64,000 nt of DNA from positions 1 through 64,000 of the forward strand of contig MU858249.1 in the NCBI GenBank assembly GCA_033297075.1, read 5' to 3'. Every line of letters begins with the position of its first letter. Positions within the stretch are counted from its first letter, which is position 1. Source of the stretch: Rhypophila decipiens (lineage: Eukaryota > Ascomycota > Sordariomycetes > Sordariales > Naviculisporaceae). Under the pieces are notes generated by a model. The model was not told the DNA's origin. It saw only the letters and a list, made by a program, of their open reading frames with translations, and did not search any database. Below are positions 53,304 through 63,113 of this stretch, piece after piece. Both the position numbers and the translations under genes were made by a program.

Positions 53304-55198
53304 CTATTCGCTTCCCAGAGTGGTACTCTCAAGCCGGGACGTCACGTTTTCCAGCTCAAGATCAAGATTCTTGGCAAAATTATCTTTGTCTTTACCCTCC
53401 TTCTTCAGCCGTGCTTCATAATCCCCTTGGAGCTCTTTAGCATATTCCTCTTGACCCGGCGTTTCTAACGCAAGCCTCGTCTGGAGATGGTATCCGTCAA
53501 GAAGCCTATCGAGGTAATAATCCCTATCTGGATGGTCCTTTGGGAGTTTTTTCAGCTGTCTTTTTGTGCGTTGCCGCATCTTGTTCGCCTCCAACATCAA
53601 TCTCTTGGGCTGGTTGGTTTCGGACAGCACCAAAATAGCAAAGCCTGGGACCTCAAGGGTCGCTCTGTCGTCTTGCCCCTTGGCAGCTTCCACACGTGGG
53701 AGAAGACGCATGATCTTTTCAAGAGCCTTCTCCAACCAAAAAGCACCGGTGCCGAGCTGGGTATGGTAAAAGGAGAGAAGTGACAAAGCTGTCGCTCCAT
53801 CTGGGTTGCCGCAGTCGCTCACCAGCTGCACGTAGCACGGAATTGTCAGGTTCAGCACCTCTTTCAGGCTCTCAACATCGTTGTCTCGCCGCGCGAACTC
53901 ATACAAACCCTCCAAAAGGTTTGTAAGCCAGACATGGCGTGGAGATATCTCGGACTCTGCACGCGAAACCTCGAGGCACCCACCCAGGAAAGATGCCGGC
54001 ACATGTGTTACCTTGGTATCCCCAAGTTTCGTGCACATCAAGTAGGCAATCATGAGAATGGTCGGCAGTGAGAAGTAGTTGAGAGATTGCACCATGGGGG
54101 CAATCTCATCACGAATGGTCTCCCATGGAGCGGCAGCTTCGGGAGACTGGGGATTGTGGTGCAATTTCAAGGTGAGTTCAGCTGCCGAACCGTACGCATC
54201 TTGCCAGTCGTCATCGATGACGCATAGGTCGTCTTCCAGATTCCAAGTTCCGTTGGGTTTGGCTTTTATGCTTTCCTCGCAAATGGCCCGCATATTCTTG
54301 AAAACGTCTTCAAATGTGACTCTTGTTTGGCTAGGAGGAGACTGGCTGGGACGGGGAGGAGAGGACGTGAGGTCGGCACTAGTTCTTGAGCTGCCGGGGG
54401 GTTGCTGACGGCATGCTCGACGGCGGCGGGCAGCATTGCTTCCGTTTTTGACGATCCCCCATTTCGAAAATCGGTTCTTGTACATATCAGCGCTGGCCCT
54501 TTTTTTGGCTCAGTGATCAGTCAGTTTGCATGTGCGTGTAAACATATTATGGAACCGGACAAGGGCAGATGGTCAGGTACTTACCCTTTCAAAAAGCCGG
54601 CTTTATCCATGACGGCCATGAGTTCCTGAAGTGTTAAGTTCAGGCTGGGCTTCTCTGGTCCGTACAGGAGAGTGATGAGCGGTCGGCGCTCCTCCCATTC
54701 TTGCTTCTCGGGACCCGCTCGTGAAGTCATGACGATTTGGTTGGGTTGCGGCTGAGGACTCTGATTCGGGACGGGAATGGATGCGGTAGGTTTAGCAACC
54801 GCCAGATTGAGATGGGCCTGGTCAACGGGATCCCAAAGGTCCATTTGGAAATCCCCATAGCCATCGGACGAGGAATCACCATATTGTTGGTCGACATGGA
54901 CAAAGTCGTCGAAGGAAGATGAGTGGACGCTGTGATCCATGACGAATTGGTTCAATGTATCAGGATATTGCGGGTAATATTGGACTGACGAAGTCGCTGT
55001 GCTGTCCGCCGCAAGTGTATTCGGGAAAATCGAGCTTGGAGCGAGACTGCTGTTAAGCGTAAGACTGGGGCCAACAGTCGGTGGGAAGTTGGAGAACGCA
55101 ATGCTTCCAGAGGGGCGGTCAAGATGGGCTGGCCCGTCATCGTCACCGCGTGGTCTCTTGGTACCACGCATGGTCTCATGTTCCATAATTCTCTCCAT
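53304..55198 (-). CDS. Clr5-domain protein
   Basis: Two exons on the minus strand, 55198-54585 and 54492-53304, give 600 residues. The first ATG of the frame is at 55198 (MERIMEHETM) and a second is at 55186. The 92-base intron interrupts the Clr5 domain: WEERRPLITLLYG before it and, after splicing, GADMYKNRFSKWGIVKN (about residues 166-221). Clr5 is a short helical domain, likely DNA-binding, widespread in filamentous fungi; fission yeast Clr5 acts in heterochromatin silencing. A basic patch (ARRRRACRQ) follows the domain. The C-terminal 330 residues are helical, TPR-like in look, and not assignable. The N-terminal 160 residues are low complexity and acidic, possibly an activation region. 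Probably a nuclear regulator with unknown targets. Confidence 0.88.
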
Positions 55199-55844
55199 TG
55201 GGGGGCAGAATGACAATGAGCTGTTGAGCTAACTGGTCGAGGAAAGACGGTGTAAGTGTTCGGAATGTGGGAAGGACAACAGCCAGAGAAACCAGAGATT
55301 GGCGGGAAGGTTGCTTGGACATAAATACGCTGAACCCATTTCATACGCAGGCCGCTGTACTCGGCCAAGTGCCTGCCTCAAGGTGTGGTTACACAACATC
55401 CAGGGGACACTTTTGATCTGGGGATCCCCACCTGCCGGGTGAGGCTCTCTGGTTGCACTTTCCATGGTGGACACTTTCCTCGTTGAACTGTGTGGGGCAG
55501 GCCGGTCAACCTTGGACCTGCACAACACTTTGTGATCCGCCGTCGGGATTGGTCCGCTGTCGTACAGCGTGTCTGTAAGTATTGCCCGGCATAGGAAGGG
55601 GATCATGCAGGCTCGCCTGTTGGGACCAGTGAGAGACTGTGGAGGTGCCTGACACTTTGTAATGGAGTAGTTGGCTACTATACCAATGTGTGCCCAGAGA
55701 CTTGCGCGCCAAGGAATACGTGCCACTGGGTTAGGGCAGAGGGGCTTGAGGACGCCACCCTGCCGCATCATGAATATAAGGCGTGGCCGTCGCCAAGCCA
55801 CACTCTAAGCCACTCGGGAACTCTCGCCCCGTAGTAGCCCCGTA

Positions 55845-56130
55845 GTTGTACTGTAATAACATAATGCCAAGATCATATGTTAGTTATAATATAAGACTAC
55901 CTCCTATATATACAAACTCAATGTTAAGCCTTAACTTTATATATTCAAACGTTAAACAACAAATCAAGTTAATACTAAGATTATATAACTATATACTACT
56001 CTTATATTTAACGTTACTTATATGTATAAGTTATACCTAGTTTCTTTATACTCTTTCCTTCTTTTCTTCTTTACTATAGAATCTTAGTTAATAGTATTAT
56101 AATAAGATTCGTCTTTTCTACTAGTTATGA
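55845..56130. repeat. AT-rich island, probable RIP-affected relic
   Basis: About 285 bases, roughly three quarters A+T by eye, packed with TA steps (TATATATAC, TTATATTTAACG, TATGTATAAG) and lacking any long frame. The edges to normal GC-balanced DNA are sharp. In ascomycetes this is the usual mark of a transposon fragment mutated C-to-T by repeat-induced point mutation. No element family can be read from it. Confidence 0.6.
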
Positions 56131-56821
56131 TAATAAACACCTTCTCCGGACACTGAGCCCCAAGCTCACTCTTTGCCAATCAGTATGAAAAGGGTAGGTC
56201 GCCCTATAAAAGCAGACCCACACCTTCCCACAACGTACACCAATTATTAGCTGCCCCGGACGTATCGTCGGTGACTTTGCCGGGTGGATCCGGGACACTT
56301 TCCCGGCCCCGGGCATGAAGCGGCCAAATGCGGCATTCACGATGATAAATTACTCACCTTTGCTGCCTACGGAGGGACCAACTTTCACACTTTAGTTTTC
56401 TCAGTTCTTTCACAGGGGCCTGGAGAGCAAATGAACCCCCGACGGTGTCTCTAAAAGGAGACTGTGAGCCTAATGGAATGGGAAAAGTGTCTCCGTGCCC
56501 ATCCTAAGCAGAGACCCAGACCAACGCTCGTTTACACCTTTGATCTAGTCACTCACGCCGGCTATTGTAACTGTGGTTCTGTACCCAAATCGTAGAATAT
56601 AAATACTCCGTGTTCTTCATCATAGGGCACTTGTTAGAGATGATGTTCCCGCCTCTTCTTGAACAACTCCATTTAACAACAAGGAAAAGATACCTAAACT
56701 TGTCGACTCCGAAAGACCCAAGAGTCAGACCTTATTCTGAGTGCTTGAACGGACCCTACCTTCCTTCCCGTCAGTCATCACCACAAAACCTCAACAATGG
56801 CCCAGCAGACTCGTACATCAA

Positions 56822-57110
56822 ATGACCGAAAACAGCGGAAATAACAGGTAAGTACCATACTCAACGTCCGCGCACCTCTCTCGAACTATTCTGTTCCGTC
56901 GTACGTAAAACTCGGTGACTAATTTTCTCCTGAAACAGAACGTCTTCGTCGACAAGACGTCGCGAAGAGTCAATGGCACGTGTGAGAAATTACACCCATG
57001 ACAACGTCTTTATGAGTATCCAATCTCCTCATGTCTCCGGGGATGCAAAGAAAACGGAAGATTCTCATAAGAAACGGGTAAAGGCAGAAATCGACAAGAC
57101 AGGTTTATGA
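56822..57110 (+). CDS. Possible small spliced gene, 65 residues
   Basis: ATG at 56822 opens a frame that reaches a consensus donor (CAG|GTAAGT) at 56848. A TGACTAAT branch site and a CAG acceptor (after 56938) are 91 bases in total from the donor. Joining 56822-56847 to 56939-57110 gives a 65-residue basic, hydrophilic protein (MTENSGNNRTSSSTRRREES...) ending TGL-stop. A TATA-like GAATATAAATAC lies near 56596, so the region looks transcribed. Two other frames upstream close before the intron, and the protein has no known domain. The intron is more credible than the protein: this may be a non-coding or short-peptide transcript. Confidence 0.35.
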
Positions 57111-57490
57111 TTTATGGAGTCTGTACTCCGGCGAGGGCCAGCTGTCCAAACTCCAGGCAAAAGAGCTCGCCTTTACCACAGCTTGTGCAACGCCAGTATC
57201 ACGAAATAGTTGGACTTTTTTCTTCCATCGTTATATATCAAACAACCTGTGCTCATAGCAAACTAGGATATAACCATATATGTCGTTTCTCATTGTAAAG
57301 CATTAAACAGTCGCTTTTATATACAAGTCCAGTCATAAGCCATTCATCCATACACTTTCATGATAACACCAAACCTTTAAATGCAGCCCCCCGTGCTTTT
57401 CCGTCGCTCCTTTTCTTCCGTTTATTTGTCCAGTGGGTATTTCCTTCAATCAGAACCTGAAAGAATGCCGCATTCCCAGACATAAAGAAA

Positions 57491-59321
57491 TCACATATTC
57501 TCCCTGGTATACTTGGACCACCGCCTCCAGGCCTCACCGTATCTGAGAACAACAATCGAGATCGGCGCCAACACCAGGCTCAAGACCGAAAACGCCATGA
57601 AGCCCCAACCATATCCATAGTTGTCAATCAACGGGCCCGTAGCCAGCGGGAGGAAAGTACTCATCAGGCATCTCGTGACAATCACGCCCGTGATAGCGCT
57701 GGCCGAGTACAGGCCGAAAGCATCTACGATGTAAGCCATCATGGGCACGATGGTGAGGATGACGCCCGCGCCGGTCGCTGCTACCGACAAGAGCAAGATG
57801 GGCAAAGGCCCGCCAAGCTCAGCAGTCCACCCGTACACGCCTATGGCCACAGGACATAGGAATGCGCCCAGGGTGCTCATCGGGAGTCGATACTCTGGTT
57901 TTCCTGCCGCGGTGGGGTCGTTTGTCTTGGTGCGATGAGCGTCGCGCAGGCGGATGTAGATCTTGTCGAGCGAACCTTCGCAGAATATGACGCTGACGAA
58001 GGAACCGAATGCTGTTTCACGCCGTTAGTACATCTTCCCTCAAAAGACCAGAACATCCGGGTAAACTTACTAAAAGAAATAAAGCACCACCCCGTCTGGA
58101 CAGTGCTCAATCCGTACCGCTCCGTCAAGACACTCGGCATCGTGACGCTAATCACGTAATAATACGAAAACAACACCGACCCCAATGTGGAAAGCGCCAT
58201 CAAGACAGCCGATCCACCGAGCACATGCGCCGGACGAAGCACCGCATCCCTCAACTTCTTCATCTCCACCAGAGCCCCATGTTTTGCGTCAGGCAAGCCA
58301 TCCTCAATCACTGCACCTTCCGCATCATGATCGAGCACCAATTTCACCGGTGTGCAAGGTTCCTCCTCTTCACCGCCAACATCCTTCCCAAACAGTTCCC
58401 GCTCCTTCCGCACCCTCTCCACCCGCTTTCTCAGAATCACAACAGAGTAAGTCTCCTTGAACCCCAAAAGAAAGAAGATCTCGCAAACCCCCGCCACGAC
58501 GATGCAAACCCACACCACAGCCCGCCAACTTCCACACCAAGCGGCAATAGTGGTCGCAATACCCGGCCCTATCGCCCCTCCCACCAACGGTGCAAGAAAG
58601 ACCATGCTGACTGCACTCCCTCTCTGCTCAGCAGGAAAGATATCCCCGATAATAGCAGGATTAAGCACATTCGCAGTGACCGATAAGCCGGTGAGTGCCC
58701 TCGCAAGAATAAACATTGGCACCGAAGTCGAGAGTGCTGCCATGACGGTGGACAGTATCAAGAGGGTATTAGCGACGTTCATGACGATGTATCGCCCGTG
58801 GAGCTCTGACAATGGTGCGATGAGCAGCGGGCCCGCGGCTTCGCCCAACTCCCAGATTGTCACCAGGAGCACGTTGGATGCCGCTGCGCGGGTTATTCCC
58901 ATCGGCGTGTCGACATTCAGGGTGGAGAAGAAAGAGCTAGCGGACGATGGGCGGGATAAGTCGTCGACGATGGTTGATGCTAGGGGCACCATTGAGATGC
59001 AGGTGAATGTTCTGGCGTGTTGTTAGTGAGGTTCTTGGGAAGATGAGAGAGAGAGGCCGAGACATACGTGATAAACCCCATCATGGAGAGCATCAACACA
59101 ATGCCCCATTTAAAGGCCAATGGCCAGTCCTGGGGATTCTCGGGGTCGCCATTGGGGTCAAACTCCACCGTCACTTCCTTGGGCGAGTTGACGGCTGTTA
59201 TCGACGACGCTGGTGACGATGACGACGATGTTCGTTCTGACCCATCGTAAGAGACGTGGTCCGCACCACCACTTGCTAGAAGAGGTTGGCGGACATCATG
59301 TGCGTTGTCGTGCGAGGCCAT
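57491..59321 (-). CDS. MFS transporter (DHA1-type drug/polyamine efflux)
   Basis: Three exons on the minus strand, 59321-59068, 59011-58071 and 58011-57491, give 571 residues. The introns are 56 and 59 bases; the first has a CACTAAC branch site. After a hydrophilic Ser-rich N-terminus, the motif DPENPQDWPLAFKW marks the start of TM1, as in fungal DHA1 transporters of the TPO/FLU1 type. Twelve hydrophobic helices can be followed. The loop 2-3 signature is seen as PLSELHGRYIVM and TM5 as LAPLVGGAIGPGIA. The central cytoplasmic loop (about 270-330) is charged. Such carriers export drugs, toxins or polyamines by proton antiport at the plasma membrane. The promoter shares a 12-mer with that of the neighbouring Zn2Cys6 regulator gene. 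Confidence 0.93.
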
Positions 59322-60926
59322 GTACACAACCCCAATGCGGTGATCGTCGGGAGAAACTTGTCTGTCAAAGACAAAATTTTGGTGATGGGATGATCCAGCC
59401 CCTTTTTTATGTAAACAAGAACAGAAAAACAACCAAAGGAAAAGGGGGAAAAAAAAGGGGAAAAAAAAAGTTGGGACGGAAAACGGGAAGCTGGCAAAGT
59501 GCGGAAAGCCAAGGTCAATAATAAAATGTGATGGGCTAGACTAGAACCACCGTTCCGGCTTCCGGCATCTGCATCTCACCCGGAGCGGAGACAGAGTGGC
59601 GATTTTGGCTTTTCGGTATCGCTAGCACCGAAGGGACAAAAAATTTCGACGTCTTGGAAACTGGGGTAGTGTCGGTCTAGCTGCAGACAAGTGGTTGGGG
59701 GTGGAAAAGACCAAAAAAAGCTTGTCAAATATTTAGCTGCAATTATGGAGACCTATGGGGAGAGAAAACTCATCGACTCATCGAGGTTCTCATTTTTTGC
59801 TTTCCAGTGTTTATATATCCGACGACGACCACACATACTTGGCCGGGAGAGGGGATATATGCGAAAATATTGTCATGATGCGAGTCGTGCACTGCATGAT
59901 ACCATGCATCTCTGCAGTGTGATAAGCTCTCTGCTTCCCCTATCTCGGCGTACAAGATGTTCAACTTGTTGGTGCAGGTTTTCTTTTGGAAGGGCGTCTT
60001 GAAGACATATCGTATCCGTATATCATCGTACCAGGACAAGCTGGCTACTGTCACCTTTAAAAGCCTCCCACGTCCGTAGTGTAATTATATGTCTTGTCAG
60101 AATTGCCTCCCATCCACTTTATTCACGTAAGATGATACCACAGTCGTCCTTCCCCGGCAAACCACGGCGTTGAGAGATGTGGGTCCCCCGTATCGTACCC
60201 GACGAAATCCGCTGTGGGGCCGGGTGTAAATACGGGTCGACGGAAGACATTGGACGACGAGCCGCCCACCGCCAAAACAATTCCGGCAAAATTGACACTG
60301 CAATGAAACTTGATCATGAAGCAGGAAATCGTTACCTACTTGCTTGTTTACTTGCATTCCAAAATCTCTAGCAACTTCTAGCAGCAGACCCTGGATTCCT
60401 GGAATTGTCCGCGATCTGGGCACATGCAGTGCAACCGAATTCCCCGCACGCCCTTCATGTCTCGTCTAAGTTTTGACATGAAAGGAAAAAGTGGATATTT
60501 ATTTTTCTGTCCCGGTTTCGGGAAACCGAGCGGCGTGACAGTTGAAGCCGAGGCAGGGACTTCCTTGCTCGGTGTTAACGATCTCTTGAGCCTCCATCAA
60601 AGACCTCAACGTCAACAACACCATTGCAAAGACGGGGGCACCTCCAGCATTATGAAATTTAGTCTGTCTATTGCTCATGAAATCGTGTTCTTGTGGTTGT
60701 TATTCTTTCCCCCATCGCTATGCTTGTCTCATCAAAATGTGTTTCCTCACCATTCTCTCCCCGCTCGGCCTACTCTTTCCAATGAATAAATAACCCTAAC
60801 CCTAGCTAAAATATCAACCAGCCCAGCACTCACAAGTTTCACGTCTCAGAGTTGGAGCTGAACAAAACCTAAGCACCAAAATCTCACCTCAAAGTCACCA
60901 CTCCTTCAATACGCTAACTTGCGTTC
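59322..60926. other. Intergenic region (MFS promoter, TF 3' flank)
   Basis: 1.6 kb between two minus-strand genes. The MFS promoter side has the TTCCGGCTTCCGG motif at 59553-59565 and an A-rich run near 59445-59470. A CCCTAACCCTA motif lies at 60793-60803. A 121-codon open frame at 60424-60789 has no domain or codon bias; not called. Confidence 0.5.
59553..59565. promoter_or_regulatory. CGG-containing motif shared with the TF promoter
   Basis: TTCCGGCTTCCGG about 230 bases upstream of the MFS start. The first 12 bases recur exactly at 62531-62542, just upstream of the Zn2Cys6 regulator. CGG/CCG triplets are the usual half-sites of Zn2Cys6 proteins. Confidence 0.5.
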
Positions 60927-62513
60927 TCAATCCCCATTCTCATGGCCAACCTCTACCCGATCCAAATCCATCCACCTTTCCATAACCCACTCCTTCCCAA
61001 AACAAATAAACAAAACCGCCCTCGTAAAACAATCCACATCCGACGGTCTCACCCTAACAACCCCCTCAAGAATCTTCCAAGCCTCCGTACTCTTGACCAT
61101 CAACAGTCCTCTCCCCTCTCCCGTATTCGCAGCCTTTTTAACCTCATTAAACCACCTATACGCCGAGGGCGCATCCCAGAGTCCTTGTCTAGCAGTAAAT
61201 GTCATTCCGCCTGGACAAGTCCCTTGGTTCTCTGCGGAGGGGTCTGTTGTTTCGACGCCCCTTTTGAGAGTCAGGTAGACGGATTGTGTGTAGATTGCTG
61301 TTAGGGAAATTCTGCGGACGGATTCTGCTATGGTCCAGGCGCGGTGGAGGGAGGTGATGTGGTGGTGTTGGGATATTATGGGGCCCGAGGTGGATGAGGA
61401 GGATGGGGAGACGGTTGGTTTGGGTGGGAGGATGAATGGGTTCGTTCTTGGATTAGGGGACGGCCCGGGTGGTGCAATGTTGGAAGGCATGGGCGAGGAG
61501 GTTGTTGTTGTTGTTATTGTTGTTGGAGGAAAGAGGTTCGGAAAGTACAGAAACTCGTCCATGTTCATGATGTCCATGAATGAGGTGTTGTCCAGGATAT
61601 TGTCGGGGTACGTGTTCTGGCCCATGAGCAGTTCCTGAGACTGTTCGGTATCGTCACTGGGAGTGCTGATCTCGGCGGTGAGCGAGTCGAGTCGTGCGCT
61701 CTCCAGCAGTTGCGCTGCCCACGAGTGGAGCGTCTCCATGTAGTCCTCGGCGTTGGATCTGGCGCGAATGTCGGTATCCAATAGGCCCATGACTTGGTAG
61801 GTGAGCAGAGCCAAGGTGCGGGCGAGATGAGTCTGCGTGTCGACCTCGACAGTCTCATGACACAAACCAGCTGGATTCTCGGCATCATGTGGGGACATGG
61901 AGGCCCGAGTCCGAAAGGAGGCGATCAACTTGCTCGCACGCCTGTCGGCTATCTGGAGGGCCGTTTTCCTTATCTGCGGGTTGGTGGACGAATGGTAGGT
62001 AGCCAGGACGGTGAAGGCATCTTCGACGCACTCGGGCATGTACCCGCCACTGTAGAGACTCATGTGCACCACGGGACTGTGTCCCTCGGTGACCCATTGT
62101 TTCATCCATGACTGGACTGTGTCGAGGAACTCGACAGTCTCATTACCTAAAATCCTCTCATTGTAACCGTACGGCCGGTCTATGGGGTTTCTGGGATGCA
62201 GCAGTCTGACAAAGCTATCCGGCGTGAGGAGCCATCGGTCGTTGACGAGTAAGTCTTGAGAATCCGAGCTCGGACCCTGAGAGTGATGTCGCGGGGAGAA
62301 AGACTGGAAGGTGCTTGTCGCGGAAAGGGGCTCCCCTTGGTCGACGGACGGGGCCTGAAGATGGCGCATGCGTCGTGACGGCGGATACTGGCACTGAACT
62401 CCTTTATCCAGGCATCGCAGGCACTGCGGATATGAGCGGTCGCATTTCCGCTTCGACTTTGTGCACTGGAGACAGGCCTTTCTCTTGGTGGCTTGCAATC
62501 TGGTGGTATCCAT
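60927..62513 (-). CDS. Zn2Cys6 transcription factor
   Basis: 528 residues, one exon, ATG at 62513 (MDTTRLQATKRK). The binuclear zinc cluster is at residues 14-41: C14-x2-C17-x6-C24-x6-C31-x2-C34-x6-C41 (ACLQCTKSKRKCDRSYPQC and onward), preceded by basic residues. The middle region (about 85-260) is helical. A Thr/Pro/Ser-rich stretch lies near 330-385, and the C-terminal part (VRRISLTAIYTQSVYLTLKR) resembles the regulatory region of fungal pathway regulators of the AflR/DUF3468-like kind. It is likely a nuclear activator or repressor binding CGG half-sites. The adjacent promoter has repeated TGCGGA sites, so autoregulation and control of the divergent SDR gene are likely. Confidence 0.94.
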   Translation of the reverse strand: MDTTRLQATKRKACLQCTKSKRKCDRSYPQCLRCLDKGVQCQYPPSRRMRHLQAPSVDQGEPLSATSTFQSFSPRHHSQGPSSDSQDLLVNDRWLLTPDSFVRLLHPRNPIDRPYGYNERILGNETVEFLDTVQSWMKQWVTEGHSPVVHMSLYSGGYMPECVEDAFTVLATYHSSTNPQIRKTALQIADRRASKLIASFRTRASMSPHDAENPAGLCHETVEVDTQTHLARTLALLTYQVMGLLDTDIRARSNAEDYMETLHSWAAQLLESARLDSLTAEISTPSDDTEQSQELLMGQNTYPDNILDNTSFMDIMNMDEFLYFPNLFPPTTITTTTTSSPMPSNIAPPGPSPNPRTNPFILPPKPTVSPSSSSTSGPIISQHHHITSLHRAWTIAESVRRISLTAIYTQSVYLTLKRGVETTDPSAENQGTCPGGMTFTARQGLWDAPSAYRWFNEVKKAANTGEGRGLLMVKSTEAWKILEGVVRVRPSDVDCFTRAVLFICFGKEWVMERWMDLDRVEVGHENGD

Positions 62514-62530
62514 TTTGCCCAAGGTGATAT

Positions 62531-62555
62531 TTCCGGCTTCCGCACACTTTCCGCA
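62531..62555 (-). promoter_or_regulatory. Paired TTCCGCA sites, 11 bp apart
   Basis: TTCCGCA occurs at 62538-62544 and 62549-62555, 26 to 42 bases upstream of the regulator start codon, preceded by TTCCGG at 62531-62536. On the minus strand these read as TGCGGAA repeated with an 11-base period. They are candidate autoregulatory sites. Confidence 0.55.
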
Positions 62556-62688
62556 GTTTACCGTGAGAAATGAAGAGGTTGTCGTTGAGAGAGACCGAGG
62601 GTCACTTTAAGATGGGACGCTTTGTCAGCACCATCATCCCGCCCAAATCCGGCATAGGACACTTCACAACGCATGAGGGTGATTGGCT

Positions 62689-62757
62689 GGCGGATTTATC
62701 TGCGGGCCAAGAGGTCTCTGCGGAAGTTTTGCGGAAAACCTGCGGATTCTTGGCGGC
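62689..62757 (+). promoter_or_regulatory. Array of TGCGGA-type sites with 11-bp period
   Basis: TGCGGA begins at 62719, 62730 and 62741, followed by GGCGGC at 62752, so four consecutive 11-mers each start (T/G)GCGG. Two weaker sites precede them, GGCGGA at 62689 and TGCGGG at 62701. The spacing equals about one helical turn, placing all sites on one face of the DNA. They lie 360-425 bases upstream of the SDR start. Confidence 0.6.
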
Positions 62758-63113
62758 AAGTGTTTAATTACATCTTCAGGGGTTGGATATACGATATACG
62801 GCTGAATCCGAACTACCCCCAGAAACATCCATGAAATGTCATGACAAATGCCCATAAAGATCAGTGATATGTCATTATCGCGGGCTCGAGACAGCTTGGA
62901 CATTTGTAATCTCAAACCTCACACTCGATCCACTGCTGACCCTCTTTATCCCCGGAGACTGAGTTGTCGAATATAAAGATGTGCTTGTTTCCAACCTAGC
63001 CAAGAACCATCTGGCATTCGACATCATCGATATATTAACTGCTTCCTTACTCCCATATCCTTGATTCATTCCCAACTCAACATCACGAGGTCTCTAAGCT
63101 CCTGACAAACAAA

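Larger units (their letters stand above)
55199..57490. other. Long intergenic region with AT-rich island
   Basis: 2.3 kb between two minus-strand genes. It contains the AT-rich island at 55845-56130 and a possible small spliced gene at 56822-57110, both listed separately. The rest shows only short frames. Confidence 0.5.
62514..63113. promoter_or_regulatory. Divergent promoter of TF and SDR genes
   Basis: 600 bases shared by the Zn2Cys6 gene (minus) and the SDR gene (plus). It contains the two clusters of TGCGGA/TTCCGCA sites listed separately and no open frame of interest. Confidence 0.6.

Noticed and set aside
60424..60789. 121-codon plus-strand frame between MFS and TF genes
   Set aside because: No homology signal, no codon bias and no splice or promoter evidence.
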